This document shows, piece after piece, positions 18,224 to 26,866 of a stretch of DNA of 64,000 nt. The stretch is taken from the NCBI GenBank assembly GCA_964609025.1, contig CAZSQM010000005.1, positions 54,622 to 118,621 of the forward strand. Reading direction: 5' to 3'. Position numbers and translations under genes: made by a program. A model generated the notes under the pieces. That model was given only the letters and a program-made list of their open reading frames with translations. It did no database searches and had not been told where the DNA came from. This DNA comes from SIG307 sp964609025 (lineage in GTDB: Bacteria; Bacillota; Clostridia; Lachnospirales; Lachnospiraceae). Every line of letters starts with the position of its first letter. Position 1 is the first letter of the stretch.

Positions 18224-18721
18224 TTGCTGAACCAATATATCGAGCAATACGGCAGACGGCTTTACGGACTTTGTATGAAGCTTTGCAAGAGCCCCGCCGA
18301 GGCGGACGATTTGTATCAGGAAACATGGCTGAAAGCGTGTCAGAAGTTCTCACAGTACGACCCTGCCCGTCCGTTCGAGGCATGGATTACCGGTATCTGT
18401 GTCAACGCCTACCGCGACCTGTTGCGCAAACGGCGGCGTTCTCCCGTATTTGACGGCTTTTCTACTACCGAAGAAAAAGACCTTATCATGGGCGCTGTTG
18501 CGTTGCCGGAAAAAGAAGACTACTCCTATCTGCACACCGCCATCGACCGTTTACCGCAAAAAATGCGAACCACAGTCATCCTGCACTATTTTCACGGTCT
18601 TGACGAGGCGCGAACCGCCGAGGCCCTCGGTATTCCCGTCGGAACCGTAAAGTCCAGACTGCATCAGGCAAAGAAAAAATTACGAAAGGAGCTTAGAGAT
18701 GAATTCGATTTACAATTTTGA
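18224..18721 (+). CDS. ECF-type RNA polymerase sigma factor
   Basis: Sigma-70 of the extracytoplasmic group, 165 residues. Region 2 lies at about 8-75 (SPAEADDLYQETWLKACQKF, then FEAWITGICVNAYRDLLRK) and region 4 at about 105-158 (LPQKMRTTVILHYFHGLDEARTAEALG and VGTVKSRLHQAKKKLRKEL). It starts with TTG behind a strong AAGGAGGGG site. The downstream gene overlaps by 23 bases and encodes a small membrane protein, the usual place of an anti-sigma factor. A zinc-ribbon membrane protein follows. The signal and regulon are unknown. Confidence 0.9.
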   Translation: MLNQYIEQYGRRLYGLCMKLCKSPAEADDLYQETWLKACQKFSQYDPARPFEAWITGICVNAYRDLLRKRRRSPVFDGFSTTEEKDLIMGAVALPEKEDYSYLHTAIDRLPQKMRTTVILHYFHGLDEARTAEALGIPVGTVKSRLHQAKKKLRKELRDEFDLQF

Positions 18722-18971
18722 AGAACACACACCTCCGAAACTCACGGAACAAATGTTACAGGCAGAATTAAACCGCCGGGCGCTTCACCGTCAGACGAAG
18801 TTACTCCGTCTTGCGGCGCTCCTTGTCAGTCTGTGCCTGCTGTTATTTTCTGCCATGATTTTTCCGTATTCACCGTTCCTGTCACTGGCAGGCAGTCTGT
18901 TTGTTGTACTTTGGCTGGCAGGCAGCAGCATTATCGGCCTTGTATTTTTTAAAACCGGACTATTATATTAA
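18699..18971 (+). CDS. Small membrane protein, possible anti-sigma factor
   Basis: Protein of 90 residues with a cytoplasmic N-terminus of about 38 residues (MNSIYNFEEHTPPKLTEQML) and two membrane helices (LLRLAALLVSLCLLLFSAMI and SLAGSLFVVLWLAGSSIIGL). It overlaps the sigma factor gene by 23 bases and has its own GGAG site. Position, topology and size fit an anti-sigma factor that holds the sigma at the membrane. It lacks the HxxxCxxC motif of the zinc-binding anti-sigma class, so this is an inference from context only. Confidence 0.6.
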   Translation: MNSIYNFEEHTPPKLTEQMLQAELNRRALHRQTKLLRLAALLVSLCLLLFSAMIFPYSPFLSLAGSLFVVLWLAGSSIIGLVFFKTGLLY

Positions 18972-18999
18972 AATAACTCATTTCAGAAAGGAATTTATT

Positions 19000-19554
19000 A
19001 TGAATATCAGCGGTATTATTATTTTATTTCCTGTTCTCCTGCTTATCATAGGTATCCCTGTCGCCATCGGCATCTATGTCTACCGCGACGCTTCCCGGCG
19101 CAACATGAACGCCGCGCTCTGGACGCTGCTTGCCGTGTTTGCGCCCGGCTTTATCGGACTGATCATTTATCTGCTTGTCCGCTCCGGGTACTCCGATTCC
19201 TATTGCCCGACCTGCGGCGGCGCGGTACGCGAAAGCTTTGCCGTCTGTCCGCACTGCGGCGCTTCCTTAAAGGCACACTGCACAAACTGTAACTCCCCGC
19301 TAGAGGCAGGCTGGATTAACTGCCCTCACTGCGGCATGCCGATTCCTGCCGAGCAGCAGGAGCAGCTGGCTTCCGGTACAAAAAAAGACAAGGGCCTCGG
19401 CAGACTTTTATTTTTCCTGATTGTCGTTCCGATTTTACTTTGTATTCTGATGATTTTAGCTGCCGCTATGTACAGCTTCAAATCGGTAACCTACTCCTCC
19501 CTGTCTGCTGCGCTTTCCGCAGGAAGCGCTATTGCCGGTCACATTGCACATTAG
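19000..19554 (+). CDS. Double zinc-ribbon membrane protein
   Basis: Protein of 184 residues. The start is set by AAAGGAATTTATT before ATG. Two membrane helices near the N-terminus (residues of about 4-28 and 40-60) flank a short Arg-rich loop. Two zinc ribbons follow at about 68-120: CPTCGG with CPHCGA, then CTNCNS with CPHCGM. A third helix lies near 143-165. It is third in line after the sigma factor and small membrane protein and ends at a terminator, so it is probably part of the same regulated unit. No enzyme motif is visible. Function unknown. Confidence 0.75.
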   Translation: MNISGIIILFPVLLLIIGIPVAIGIYVYRDASRRNMNAALWTLLAVFAPGFIGLIIYLLVRSGYSDSYCPTCGGAVRESFAVCPHCGASLKAHCTNCNSPLEAGWINCPHCGMPIPAEQQEQLASGTKKDKGLGRLLFFLIVVPILLCILMILAAAMYSFKSVTYSSLSAALSAGSAIAGHIAH

Positions 19555-19565
19555 AACAAAAAAAT

Positions 19566-19598
19566 AAAAGGGGCTGCGCTTAATGACAGCCCCTTTTT
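19566..19598 (+). terminator. Terminator after the sigma factor operon
   Basis: AGGGGCTG pairs with CAGCCCCTT around the loop CGCTTAATGA, followed by TTTTTATTTTT on the + strand. Confidence 0.85.
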
Positions 19599-19615
19599 AT
19601 TTTTCCGAACCGGCC

Positions 19616-20698
19616 TTACTTCGCCGTAATATATCCCTGTGCCTTTAACAGCTCTGCGCAAAGCACCGCGCCGCCCGCCGCACCGCGAACCGTGTTGTGG
19701 GAAAGGCCCACGAACTTCCAGTCGTATACGGAATCCTCACGGATTCTGCCAACGCTTACGCCCATACCGTTCTCATAATCCACATCCAGCTTTACCTGCG
19801 GACGATTGTCTTCCTCAAGGTACTGGATAAACTGCTTCGGTGCACTCGGAAGCGCAAGCTCCTGCGGAACACCCTTGAAATTAACCAGCTTCTCAATCAG
19901 CTGTTCCTTCGTCGGCTTCTTTCTGAACTTTACGAATACCGCAGCGGTATGACCGTTTAACACCGGAACACGGATACACTGGCAGGTAATGACCGGAGAG
20001 GTCGCCGGAACGATAACGCCGTCCTTAATCTCGCCCCAGATACGAAGCGGCTCTTTCTCGCTCTTCTCTTCCTCGCCGCCGATGTACGGGATAATGTTCT
20101 CTACCATTTCCGGCCAATCCTTAAAGGTCTTGCCCGCACCGGAGATTGCCTGATACGTGGTAGCCACTACCTCATACGGCTCAAACTCCTTCCATGCGGT
20201 CAATACCGGCGCATAGCTCTGGATAGAGCAGTTCGGCTTTACTGCCACAAAGCCTCTTGTCGTACCGAGACGCTTCTTTTGGAAATCAATCACCTTCATA
20301 TGCTCCGGGTTAATTTCCGGCACTACCATAGGAACATCCGGAGTCCAGCGGTGCGCGCTGTTATTGGAAACAACCGGGGTTTCGGTCTTTGCATACGCTT
20401 CCTCGATTGCCTTAATTTCGTCCTTTGTCATATCTACTGCGCTGAATACAAAATCAACCGTTGCCGCAACCGCCTCAACCTCGTTGACGTTCTTTACAAT
20501 CAGCTTCTTTACCGCTTCCGGCATAGGAGTAGTCATCTTCCAACGGTCGCCGACTGCTTCTTCATAGGTCTTTCCGGCGCTTCTCGGGCTTGCTGCCACC
20601 GTCACTACCTCAAACCACGGATGGTTCTCCAGCAAAGCGATAAATCTCTGTCCTACCATACCCGTTGCACCTAAAATACCGACTCTTAACTTAGCCAT
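19616..20698 (-). CDS. asd: Aspartate-semialdehyde dehydrogenase
   Basis: Enzyme of 360 residues that reduces aspartyl phosphate to aspartate semialdehyde, the branch point to lysine, diaminopimelate, threonine and methionine. N-terminal NADP-binding motif GILGATGMVGQRF, SNNSAHRW near 111-118, and the catalytic cysteine at 157 in VKPNCSIQ. Length and motifs fit the archaeal/fungal-like subclass found in many Clostridia. The last third has the conserved GAAGGAVL near the end. It has its own start with TAAAG-type spacing, and the region upstream to 20981 shows no recognisable lysine riboswitch. Confidence 0.95.
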   Translation of the reverse strand: MAKLRVGILGATGMVGQRFIALLENHPWFEVVTVAASPRSAGKTYEEAVGDRWKMTTPMPEAVKKLIVKNVNEVEAVAATVDFVFSAVDMTKDEIKAIEEAYAKTETPVVSNNSAHRWTPDVPMVVPEINPEHMKVIDFQKKRLGTTRGFVAVKPNCSIQSYAPVLTAWKEFEPYEVVATTYQAISGAGKTFKDWPEMVENIIPYIGGEEEKSEKEPLRIWGEIKDGVIVPATSPVITCQCIRVPVLNGHTAAVFVKFRKKPTKEQLIEKLVNFKGVPQELALPSAPKQFIQYLEEDNRPQVKLDVDYENGMGVSVGRIREDSVYDWKFVGLSHNTVRGAAGGAVLCAELLKAQGYITAK

Positions 20699-20981
20699 TC
20701 TACTTTACCTCCGTCTTCTCCGCGTTTTTCCGCAAGGCTCACTGCTCCGCGGTGTTTGTTTTTCTGTCGCGTACATTTGTCTTTTGCTATCATACACTGT
20801 TTTCAGGAAAAAATCAACCTTTATTTTTCATTCCACGCACTTTTTGTCACTATTGCTTAGTTTTTGGCAGGTTTCGTGCTCCCTTTTGCCTATTCTGCCG
20901 AGGTTTCTTTGCCGCCTGCCGCCTCATTCCGTACGTTTCGCTTTTGCGTTCTTTCCCCTCTCCCGTGCCGCACGCACAAGC

Positions 20982-21971
20982 TTACTCCGCCCTTTCCGTT
21001 TTCTTCGCGTACTCCGACAGCAGTTCTTCCAGTTCCTCCAGGGTTTCCACCGCATTGATTTTCACCCGCAGTCCGGCGGAATGCGGATATCCGGTCGTAT
21101 ACCAGGCAACGTGCTTTCGCATTTCACGCATTCCCAGATACTCACCCTTAAAGTCAAGCTGCATTCTTGCATGGCGGAGAATCGTTTCCGACAGTTCGGA
21201 TAACGCCGGTCTTTCCAAAAGCTCCCCGGTTTCCAGATAATGCTTCGTCCGTGAAAACAGCCACGGGTCACCCTGCACGCCCCGGGCTAACATCAGACCG
21301 TCACAGCCTGTTTCATCTAACATCCGCTTTGCGTCCTGCGGAGTAAAAATATCGCCGTTTCCGATTACCGGTATTTTTACCGTCTCCTTGACCCGGCGGA
21401 TAATCTCTAGGTCCGCCTTTCCGCTGTAATACTGCTCTCTGGTCCGCCCGTGAACGGCAACCGCCGCCGCGCCGCACTCTTCGGCGATTTTCGCAAGCTC
21501 CGGCGCATTCGCATCCTCTTTTCCGAACCCCTTGCGGATTTTTACCGTCACCGGCTTTTGTATGGCACGCGCAACCGCTTCGATAATCTCCCCGGCCTTT
21601 TTCGGCTCCTTCATCAGCGCCGAACCCTCGCCGTTATTTACAACCTTCGGCACCGGACACCCCATGTTAATATCCAGGATATCAAAAGGAAGCTCCTCAA
21701 TCCTTTTTGCCACCTCGCTCATAATCGCTGCGTTTTCTCCAAACAGCTGCAAGGCAACCGGGCGCTCGCTCTCTGCGGTTTCCAAAAGGCTTTTCGTGTT
21801 CCGGTTATTGTAATAAATCCCTTTTGCACTCACCATTTCGGTATAAATCAGATCTGCTCCCTGCTCCTTGCAAAGACAACGAAAAGGCAGGTCGGTTACC
21901 CCTGCCATCGGTCCTAATGCTAAGATTCCGTCTGTTTTTACCGTTCCGATTTGTAAGCCCTTTGCACTCAT
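20982..21971 (-). CDS. dusB: tRNA-dihydrouridine synthase
   Basis: FMN-dependent enzyme of 329 residues that reduces uridine to dihydrouridine in the tRNA D-loop. TIM-barrel motifs: ALGPMAGVTDLPFRCLC at the N-terminus, the DINMGCPVPKVVNNGEGSALM stretch near residue 100, VHGRTREQYYSGKAD with the active-site region, IPVIGNGDIF and GCDGLMLARGVQGDPWLF. These match the NifR3/DusB group. The start ATG overlaps the stop of coaX as ATGA, so the two are translationally coupled. Confidence 0.93.
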   Translation of the reverse strand: MSAKGLQIGTVKTDGILALGPMAGVTDLPFRCLCKEQGADLIYTEMVSAKGIYYNNRNTKSLLETAESERPVALQLFGENAAIMSEVAKRIEELPFDILDINMGCPVPKVVNNGEGSALMKEPKKAGEIIEAVARAIQKPVTVKIRKGFGKEDANAPELAKIAEECGAAAVAVHGRTREQYYSGKADLEIIRRVKETVKIPVIGNGDIFTPQDAKRMLDETGCDGLMLARGVQGDPWLFSRTKHYLETGELLERPALSELSETILRHARMQLDFKGEYLGMREMRKHVAWYTTGYPHSAGLRVKINAVETLEELEELLSEYAKKTERAE

Positions 21972-22753
21972 CGTTCTCTGCCCTGCCCTTTGTGGCGGCG
22001 GTAAATCAGATATAAGCCTTTCATGGTAAGCATCGGGTCATACTCGGCAATGCAATCGGTTTCTTCTGCAATAATACGCCCCAGGCCGCCGGTTGCTACT
22101 ACTTTTACTTCCGAAAAGCCGGATTCCTCTATCATTTTCTTTACAATATACTCTGTCTGCCCTATCGTCCCGTACACAAGCCCCGCCTGCATGCTGGATA
22201 TCGTTTCCTTGGCAAGAATCGACTCCGGCTTTCTGATTTCGATTTTCGGCAGCTTCGCCGCCTCATTCCAGAGCGCATTTGCGGAAATTCCGATACCCGG
22301 ACTGGTAACTCCGGCAATAAACTCTCCGTCCGCACTCACCAAATCGTAGGTAGTTGCCGTACCAAAATCGATGACAAGCACCGGTCCGCCGTATAATTCA
22401 TATGCCGCCACCGCATCTACCACGCGGTCCGCACCGATTTCCTTCGGATTTGCGGTTGCGATTTTTAAGCCGGTTCTCGTTCCGGTGCCCACAATCAGCG
22501 GCTTGCAACCGAAATATTTCAGCATGGAATTAACCAGTGAGTGCATCACATCCGGCACTACCGAAGCAATAATAACATCGCTGATTTCTTCTTTCTTCCT
22601 ACCGCGGCTTTCTACCATTCCGCAGAAACAAAGTCCGTACTCGTCCGAAGTACGCTTTTCCTTCGTTGTCAGCCGGAAGGTCGTCACCAGAGTTTCTCCC
22701 TCGAACATACCGCAGGTAATATTCGTATTGCCTACATCAATTGCCAGTAACAT
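21968..22753 (-). CDS. coaX: Type III pantothenate kinase
   Basis: Enzyme of 261 residues catalysing the first step of coenzyme A synthesis, phosphorylation of pantothenate. The ASKHA-fold motifs are clear: LLAIDVGNTNITCGMFEG at the start, GADRVVDAVAAYELYGGPVLVIDFGTATTYDLV in the middle, SPGIGISANALW, and VVATGGLGRII near the end. ATG lies behind AGGAGGA. It is the first gene of a pair with dusB, an arrangement also common in other Firmicutes. Confidence 0.95.
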   Translation of the reverse strand: MLLAIDVGNTNITCGMFEGETLVTTFRLTTKEKRTSDEYGLCFCGMVESRGRKKEEISDVIIASVVPDVMHSLVNSMLKYFGCKPLIVGTGTRTGLKIATANPKEIGADRVVDAVAAYELYGGPVLVIDFGTATTYDLVSADGEFIAGVTSPGIGISANALWNEAAKLPKIEIRKPESILAKETISSMQAGLVYGTIGQTEYIVKKMIEESGFSEVKVVATGGLGRIIAEETDCIAEYDPMLTMKGLYLIYRRHKGQGRER

Positions 22754-22783
22754 ATTCTGTCCTCCTACAAGGGCTTTTACCGT

Positions 22784-23137
22784 TTAGGAATCCGAAGTCA
22801 GAAGCTCCGTTGCGTCCTCACCTAAAAAGAAGACCTTAAAATAAAGCTCCAGCGACTCCAGCAGTTCCCTCTTTTCCTCTTGCAGACGCTTAATCAAAAG
22901 CACGCTTCCGATTTCATCAAACAGCAAATCGCCTTCGTCCGCATTTACCTCAAACACCAGCGTTCCGTCTTCTTCGTACACCATAGAGAGGACTCCGCCC
23001 ACATCCTCCGTATAAAGCACGCACATAATCTTTAACTCATCCTTAATCGTCTGGGGAAGCGCTTCAAAATCCTCGTTCAGATAATACTTTTTTTCGTAAG
23101 CATTACTGACGCACAGTACCACTCGTTCCTCGTACAT
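22784..23137 (-). CDS. Conserved protein of unknown function, 117 aa
   Basis: Acidic soluble protein of 117 residues that I do not recognise with certainty. It begins MYEERVVLCVSNAYEKKYYL and is rich in Glu, Leu and Val with alternating beta-strand-like stretches (KIMCVLYTEDVGGVLSMVYE, GTLVFEVNADEGDLLFDEIG) and a C-terminal helix. No membrane segment, signal or metal motif is seen. It lies 17 bases after the LiaF-like gene would end if read in the opposite order: on the minus strand it follows that gene's upstream neighbour pattern poorly, and simply sits between coaX and the LiaF-like gene, all on the same strand. Confidence 0.65.
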   Translation of the reverse strand: MYEERVVLCVSNAYEKKYYLNEDFEALPQTIKDELKIMCVLYTEDVGGVLSMVYEEDGTLVFEVNADEGDLLFDEIGSVLLIKRLQEEKRELLESLELYFKVFFLGEDATELLTSDS

Positions 23138-23154
23138 AAAAGCCTCCGCTTTTC

Positions 23155-23973
23155 TTATTTCACTTCAATACCGCCGAACAGACAGGTCCCCTTGATATAA
23201 ACGGTCGGCGTATTTTCATCCGCGCCGAGCGGCGTCCGCGTACCGTTCTCCACACCGCCTAAAATCGGGGTAACATCCACTACAACCCGTACATTGGACG
23301 GCATGATAAGGTCAATTCCGCCGAAAATCGCTTTTACTTCAATCGTGACATTCTTCTTTATCAGCGCGTTCTTTAAATTGATATCAATACCGCCGAACAG
23401 TGCCGACAAATCCGCGCCGTAAAAACCGGAATTGTCCACATGAATATCCCTGCCGGAAAACACGGCGGAGCATACCAGCTTCTCACCGGTATCCTGCTCC
23501 CGATAGGAGCTTTCGGAGGATTCCACCGTAACGTCCTGCACCTCCTCATATACCACGCCGTCTTCCGATGCGGTATACGCTGCGCCCGCCGTTACGTTTT
23601 CCCGACGGTCAAAACGATCCGCCTGTACATCCTCTCTTTTCTCTTTCCTTGCCTTCTTCGGAAGAATCAGGCTGACGCCGATCAGCACACAGACTGCAGC
23701 CAGAATCAGCGCCCACAGCTTGTCGGAATCCAGAATATCCTGTGCCGACAAAAGCAAAAACAGCCCGACTGCAATTCCGATTAAATAGCCGACCTTCTCG
23801 CCGCCTTTGCTAAGCAGACCGCAAAAGCACGGGACAATAATAAACAGCGTCCACCATCCGTCAAAGAAAATCGTAAACTCCTCGATAATTCCTACCGCTT
23901 CCGCTAAATAACCGGCACCGATTACCAGAAACAGCAGTCCTAAAACAATGCCGACATAATTATTTTTCTTCAT
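23155..23973 (-). CDS. LiaF-like cell-envelope stress protein
   Basis: Protein of 272 residues with four membrane helices in the first 105 residues (such as YVGIVLGLLFLVIGAGYLAE) and a C-terminal cytosolic beta-helix-like domain of the LiaF/DUF2154 kind. That domain shows repeated FGGID and FGGIE turns (ALFGGIDINLKNA, AIFGGIDLIMPSN, CLFGGIEVK). LiaF proteins restrain the LiaRS two-component system that responds to cell-wall antibiotics, but no liaR or liaS lies nearby. ATG at 23973 is behind AGAGAGG; a longer form would start in a region without a ribosome site. Confidence 0.82.
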   Translation of the reverse strand: MKKNNYVGIVLGLLFLVIGAGYLAEAVGIIEEFTIFFDGWWTLFIIVPCFCGLLSKGGEKVGYLIGIAVGLFLLLSAQDILDSDKLWALILAAVCVLIGVSLILPKKARKEKREDVQADRFDRRENVTAGAAYTASEDGVVYEEVQDVTVESSESSYREQDTGEKLVCSAVFSGRDIHVDNSGFYGADLSALFGGIDINLKNALIKKNVTIEVKAIFGGIDLIMPSNVRVVVDVTPILGGVENGTRTPLGADENTPTVYIKGTCLFGGIEVK

Positions 23974-24126
23974 AAGCTCTACCTCTCTCACAAAACAATT
24001 TTGTCTTTCTGTCTTTATGATACAAAAGGTTTTGCGAAAAAGCAAATTAGAATTCGATTAGATTTCTTAGGGGAACGTTAATTGAAACGTTTCCCCACCG
24101 AATTTGTGCCACGAAGCAGCTTTTCC

Positions 24127-25071
24127 TTACGCTTCCGTGTTCCCGAGGGTTGCTACCATAACCGCCTTGATGGTGTGCATACGGTTCTCCGCTTCGTCAA
24201 ACACAACCTCGGCGTACTTTTCAAATACATCTGCGGTTACTTCGTTCCCCTTTACCGCCGGCAGGCAATGAAGGAAAATCGTACTCTCCTTACCGGTGCG
24301 TGCCATCAGCTCCGCATTCACCTGATACGGACGCAACAATGCCACACGCTCTGCTGCCTTATCCTCTTCGCCCATAGAACACCAGACATCGGTATAAACC
24401 GCGTCGGCGCCCTCGACTGCGTTCAAATCCTCCGTTACCGTAAGCACACTGCCGGATTCCTTGGCGTATTCCTTACAGGTTGCGACAAGCTCTTCGCCCG
24501 GCCACAGCTCCTTCGGCGCCAGAATCGTAAAATGAATGCCGACCTTTGCGGAACCGATCATAAGACTGTTTGCCATATTATTGCGCCCGTCGCCCACAAA
24601 CACCAGCTTCTTTCCCTTTAACTCGCCCAAATGCTCGCGCATGGTTAAAAAGTCCGCAAGAATCTGGGTCGGATGGTAGGTGTCCGTCAAACCGTTCCAT
24701 ACCGGAACACCACTGTATTTCGCAAGCTTCTCCACGGTTTCCTGAGAAAATCCGCGGAACTCGATACCGTCAAACATTCTTCCGAGGACGCGCGCCGTAT
24801 CTTCAACGCTCTCTTTGTGTCCGAGCTGGATATCATCCTTGCCGAGATACTCCGGGTGTCCGCCCTCGTCAATACAGCCGATGGTAAAGGAGCAGCGCGT
24901 TCTCGTAGACGGTTTCTCAAAAATCAACGCAATGTTTTTCCCTTTTAGGCTGTTTCCGGTAATTCCCCGCTTCTTCTTCGCCTTTAAATCCGCCGCCAGG
25001 TCCAACAGATACAAAATCTCCTCCGGCGAATAATCCTTCAATGTTAAAAATGAACGTCCCTTTAAATTCAT
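24127..25071 (-). CDS. argF: Ornithine carbamoyltransferase
   Basis: Enzyme of 314 residues that joins carbamoyl phosphate and ornithine to give citrulline in arginine synthesis or arginine breakdown. Signature motifs in order: carbamoyl phosphate-binding KPSTRTRCSF near residue 52, HPTQILADF near 130, the ornithine-binding DVWCSMGEE near 225, and FLHCLPA near 265. ATG at 25071 follows AAAGGGGGAATCGG. No other arginine genes flank it, so biosynthetic and catabolic roles cannot be separated from context. Confidence 0.95.
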   Translation of the reverse strand: MNLKGRSFLTLKDYSPEEILYLLDLAADLKAKKKRGITGNSLKGKNIALIFEKPSTRTRCSFTIGCIDEGGHPEYLGKDDIQLGHKESVEDTARVLGRMFDGIEFRGFSQETVEKLAKYSGVPVWNGLTDTYHPTQILADFLTMREHLGELKGKKLVFVGDGRNNMANSLMIGSAKVGIHFTILAPKELWPGEELVATCKEYAKESGSVLTVTEDLNAVEGADAVYTDVWCSMGEEDKAAERVALLRPYQVNAELMARTGKESTIFLHCLPAVKGNEVTADVFEKYAEVVFDEAENRMHTIKAVMVATLGNTEA

Positions 25072-25139
25072 TCCGATTCCCCCTTTTGGGATTTTTAAGT
25101 AATTATACATCGTATCCGTATAATATTCAATACTATTTT

Positions 25140-26267
25140 CTATTTTTCAACAATATTTTCCAGCAGGAACTCCAGTGCGCGTTCCATCAGAATACTCTGC
25201 TCCACATAGGTTCTGTCCTGCTGCTCCAAAAACTCGTCCATCGTCATCTGATAGCTTGCCGCAAGTTCCGTTGCATACTGCGTAAACTCATCCTCGGTTA
25301 GAGTAATCCCCTCTGCCTTGGCAACACAATAGAGCACGATACGCTCCTGCTCCGCACGGCGCATCTGGGACTCCATCTCCGCCCAGAACGCCTTGCTGTC
25401 CGGAATTCCGCTGTAAAGGAAAAAGGTTTCCAAATCCACGCCGAACATCTGCGCATACAGCTCATAGTAGGACTTCATGGAATCCAGACTTGCCTGAATG
25501 TATGCTTCGTTGAGCTCCGCAAACTCCGTGTTCTCCACCAGATAATCCATTACCGCCAAATATTCTTTTTCCTCGGTCAAAAGTCCCAGGGAATACTCCT
25601 TAAACGCCTGCACCGTAGTATATTCCTCCGACGTCAGTTCCTTTATGAACTCATCCGTCAGCTCCGGCAGCACATACCGGCAAATCGCGTTTACCTTCAC
25701 CTCGAATACAACGGCCTTTCCCGCCATATCCGGGTTGTTGCGATAGTCTTCCGGGAATGTTAATTCCAACGACCTTGTTTCTCCCTTTTTCGCACCGACC
25801 AGACCTTCCTCAAAGCCCTCGATAAACTGGCCGGAACCGATTTCCAAATCAAAGCCGACGTCCGAACCGCCCTCAAACGGCTCGTTATCTAAATAGCCGG
25901 TAAAATCAATATTGGCAACATCGCCGTTTTCTACCGTACCGTCCTTTTCCTCCAACAGCATATTTTCCTCCAATACTTCCAGGATATATGCCTCAAGCTC
26001 TGCGTCCGTTACCTTTTCCACCGGAATTCCGATATAGTCCTTTGCCAGCTTTGTTGCAGCGACACAGTCTTCATAATTGGTAATCGGGACCTCTGCCTCA
26101 GTATCCCCTCCGGTCTCCGTCGGCGTTGCCGTTGCGTCTGGCGTAACCCCCTGTTCTGTCCCCTGAGGCGTCGGGATCTCCGTATCCGTCGGCGTTGTTC
26201 TGCCGCAGGCGCACATTGCCAATCCCATTGCCGCACACACCAGCGTTGCTAAAATCTTTTTTCTCAT
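25140..26267 (-). CDS. Trigger-factor-like FKBP-type peptidyl-prolyl isomerase lipoprotein
   Basis: Secreted protein of 375 residues. The signal peptide ends in a lipobox-like stretch (LAMCACGRT), followed by a Thr/Pro/Glu-rich linker to about residue 60. An FKBP domain lies at about 100-190 (VENGDVANIDFTGYLDNEPFE and IEGFEEGLVGAKKGE, then LTFPEDY). A trigger factor-type helical C-terminal domain follows (about 190-370). It would assist folding of proteins outside the membrane, like PrsA-class foldases. ATG at 26267 is behind GAGGAGA. It stands alone. Confidence 0.85.
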   Translation of the reverse strand: MRKKILATLVCAAMGLAMCACGRTTPTDTEIPTPQGTEQGVTPDATATPTETGGDTEAEVPITNYEDCVAATKLAKDYIGIPVEKVTDAELEAYILEVLEENMLLEEKDGTVENGDVANIDFTGYLDNEPFEGGSDVGFDLEIGSGQFIEGFEEGLVGAKKGETRSLELTFPEDYRNNPDMAGKAVVFEVKVNAICRYVLPELTDEFIKELTSEEYTTVQAFKEYSLGLLTEEKEYLAVMDYLVENTEFAELNEAYIQASLDSMKSYYELYAQMFGVDLETFFLYSGIPDSKAFWAEMESQMRRAEQERIVLYCVAKAEGITLTEDEFTQYATELAASYQMTMDEFLEQQDRTYVEQSILMERALEFLLENIVEK

Positions 26268-26317
26268 GCCATCTCCTCTTTTCTTTTTCATACCGATTAA
26301 CTTCCTTTTTCAACAAA

Positions 26318-26347
26318 CAAAGAGTCCCGCAACCGGAACTCTTTTTA
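26318..26347 (-). terminator. Possible terminator beyond spoVAE
   Basis: AAAGAGTTCCGG pairs with CGGGACTCTTT around TTG on the minus strand, followed by GTTTGTT. It lies about 160 bases after spoVAE and just before the PPIase gene. Confidence 0.5.
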
Positions 26348-26508
26348 TCCGCGCGGTCACGCAGTGACATTTTCCGGCGATACGGCGCACCGCCTTACGG
26401 CACCCGTTATCGCAGGAAACACGCTTTATAGTATAACATGATATGCCCAAAAAGGCAAGTAAAACCGGGTCGGAAAACCGTTCAGCCCGGTCAAAATTCC
26501 TTACGTCC

Positions 26509-26865
26509 TCAATCCTTCATCTTCGACCGAAAGACAAGAGAGGCAAGGTAGCCGAACACCAGCGCCGCGCTGATTCCGACCGCCGACGCGGTAAACCCGC
26601 CTTTAAAAATACCGAGAAATCCCTCTTCATCCACCGCTTTTTTGACTCCCTCAAACAGCGTATGCCCGAATCCGGTCAACGGCACCGAAGCTCCCGCTCC
26701 CGCCCATTCCTTAAACGGCGCATAAATGCCGACCGCGCTTAATACCGCACCGCCGCATACCAGAAGTACCATAATCCGTCCCGGCTGCAGCTTCGTCCGG
26801 TCCATCAGAATCTGTACCAGTGCGCAGATTACTCCTCCTACCAGAAACGCACGGATGTAATCCAT
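26509..26865 (-). CDS. spoVAE: Stage V sporulation protein AE
   Basis: Membrane protein of 118 residues, one of the SpoVA proteins that move dipicolinic acid into the forespore and out during germination. It has about four hydrophobic segments, with the family pattern YIRAFLVGGVICALVQILMD, PGRIMVLLVCGGAVLSAVG and GAGASVPLTGFGHTLFEGV. The last is shared with SpoVAC. ATG lies one base after the spoVAD stop and uses its GGAGGGAAGG end as ribosome site, so it is coupled to spoVAD. A longer upstream reading would overlap spoVAD and is not credible. Confidence 0.9.
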   Translation of the reverse strand: MDYIRAFLVGGVICALVQILMDRTKLQPGRIMVLLVCGGAVLSAVGIYAPFKEWAGAGASVPLTGFGHTLFEGVKKAVDEEGFLGIFKGGFTASAVGISAALVFGYLASLVFRSKMKD

Positions 26866-26866
26866 A

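Noticed and set aside
20699..20981. Lysine riboswitch before asd
   Set aside because: None of the conserved lysine riboswitch stretches could be found on the minus strand.
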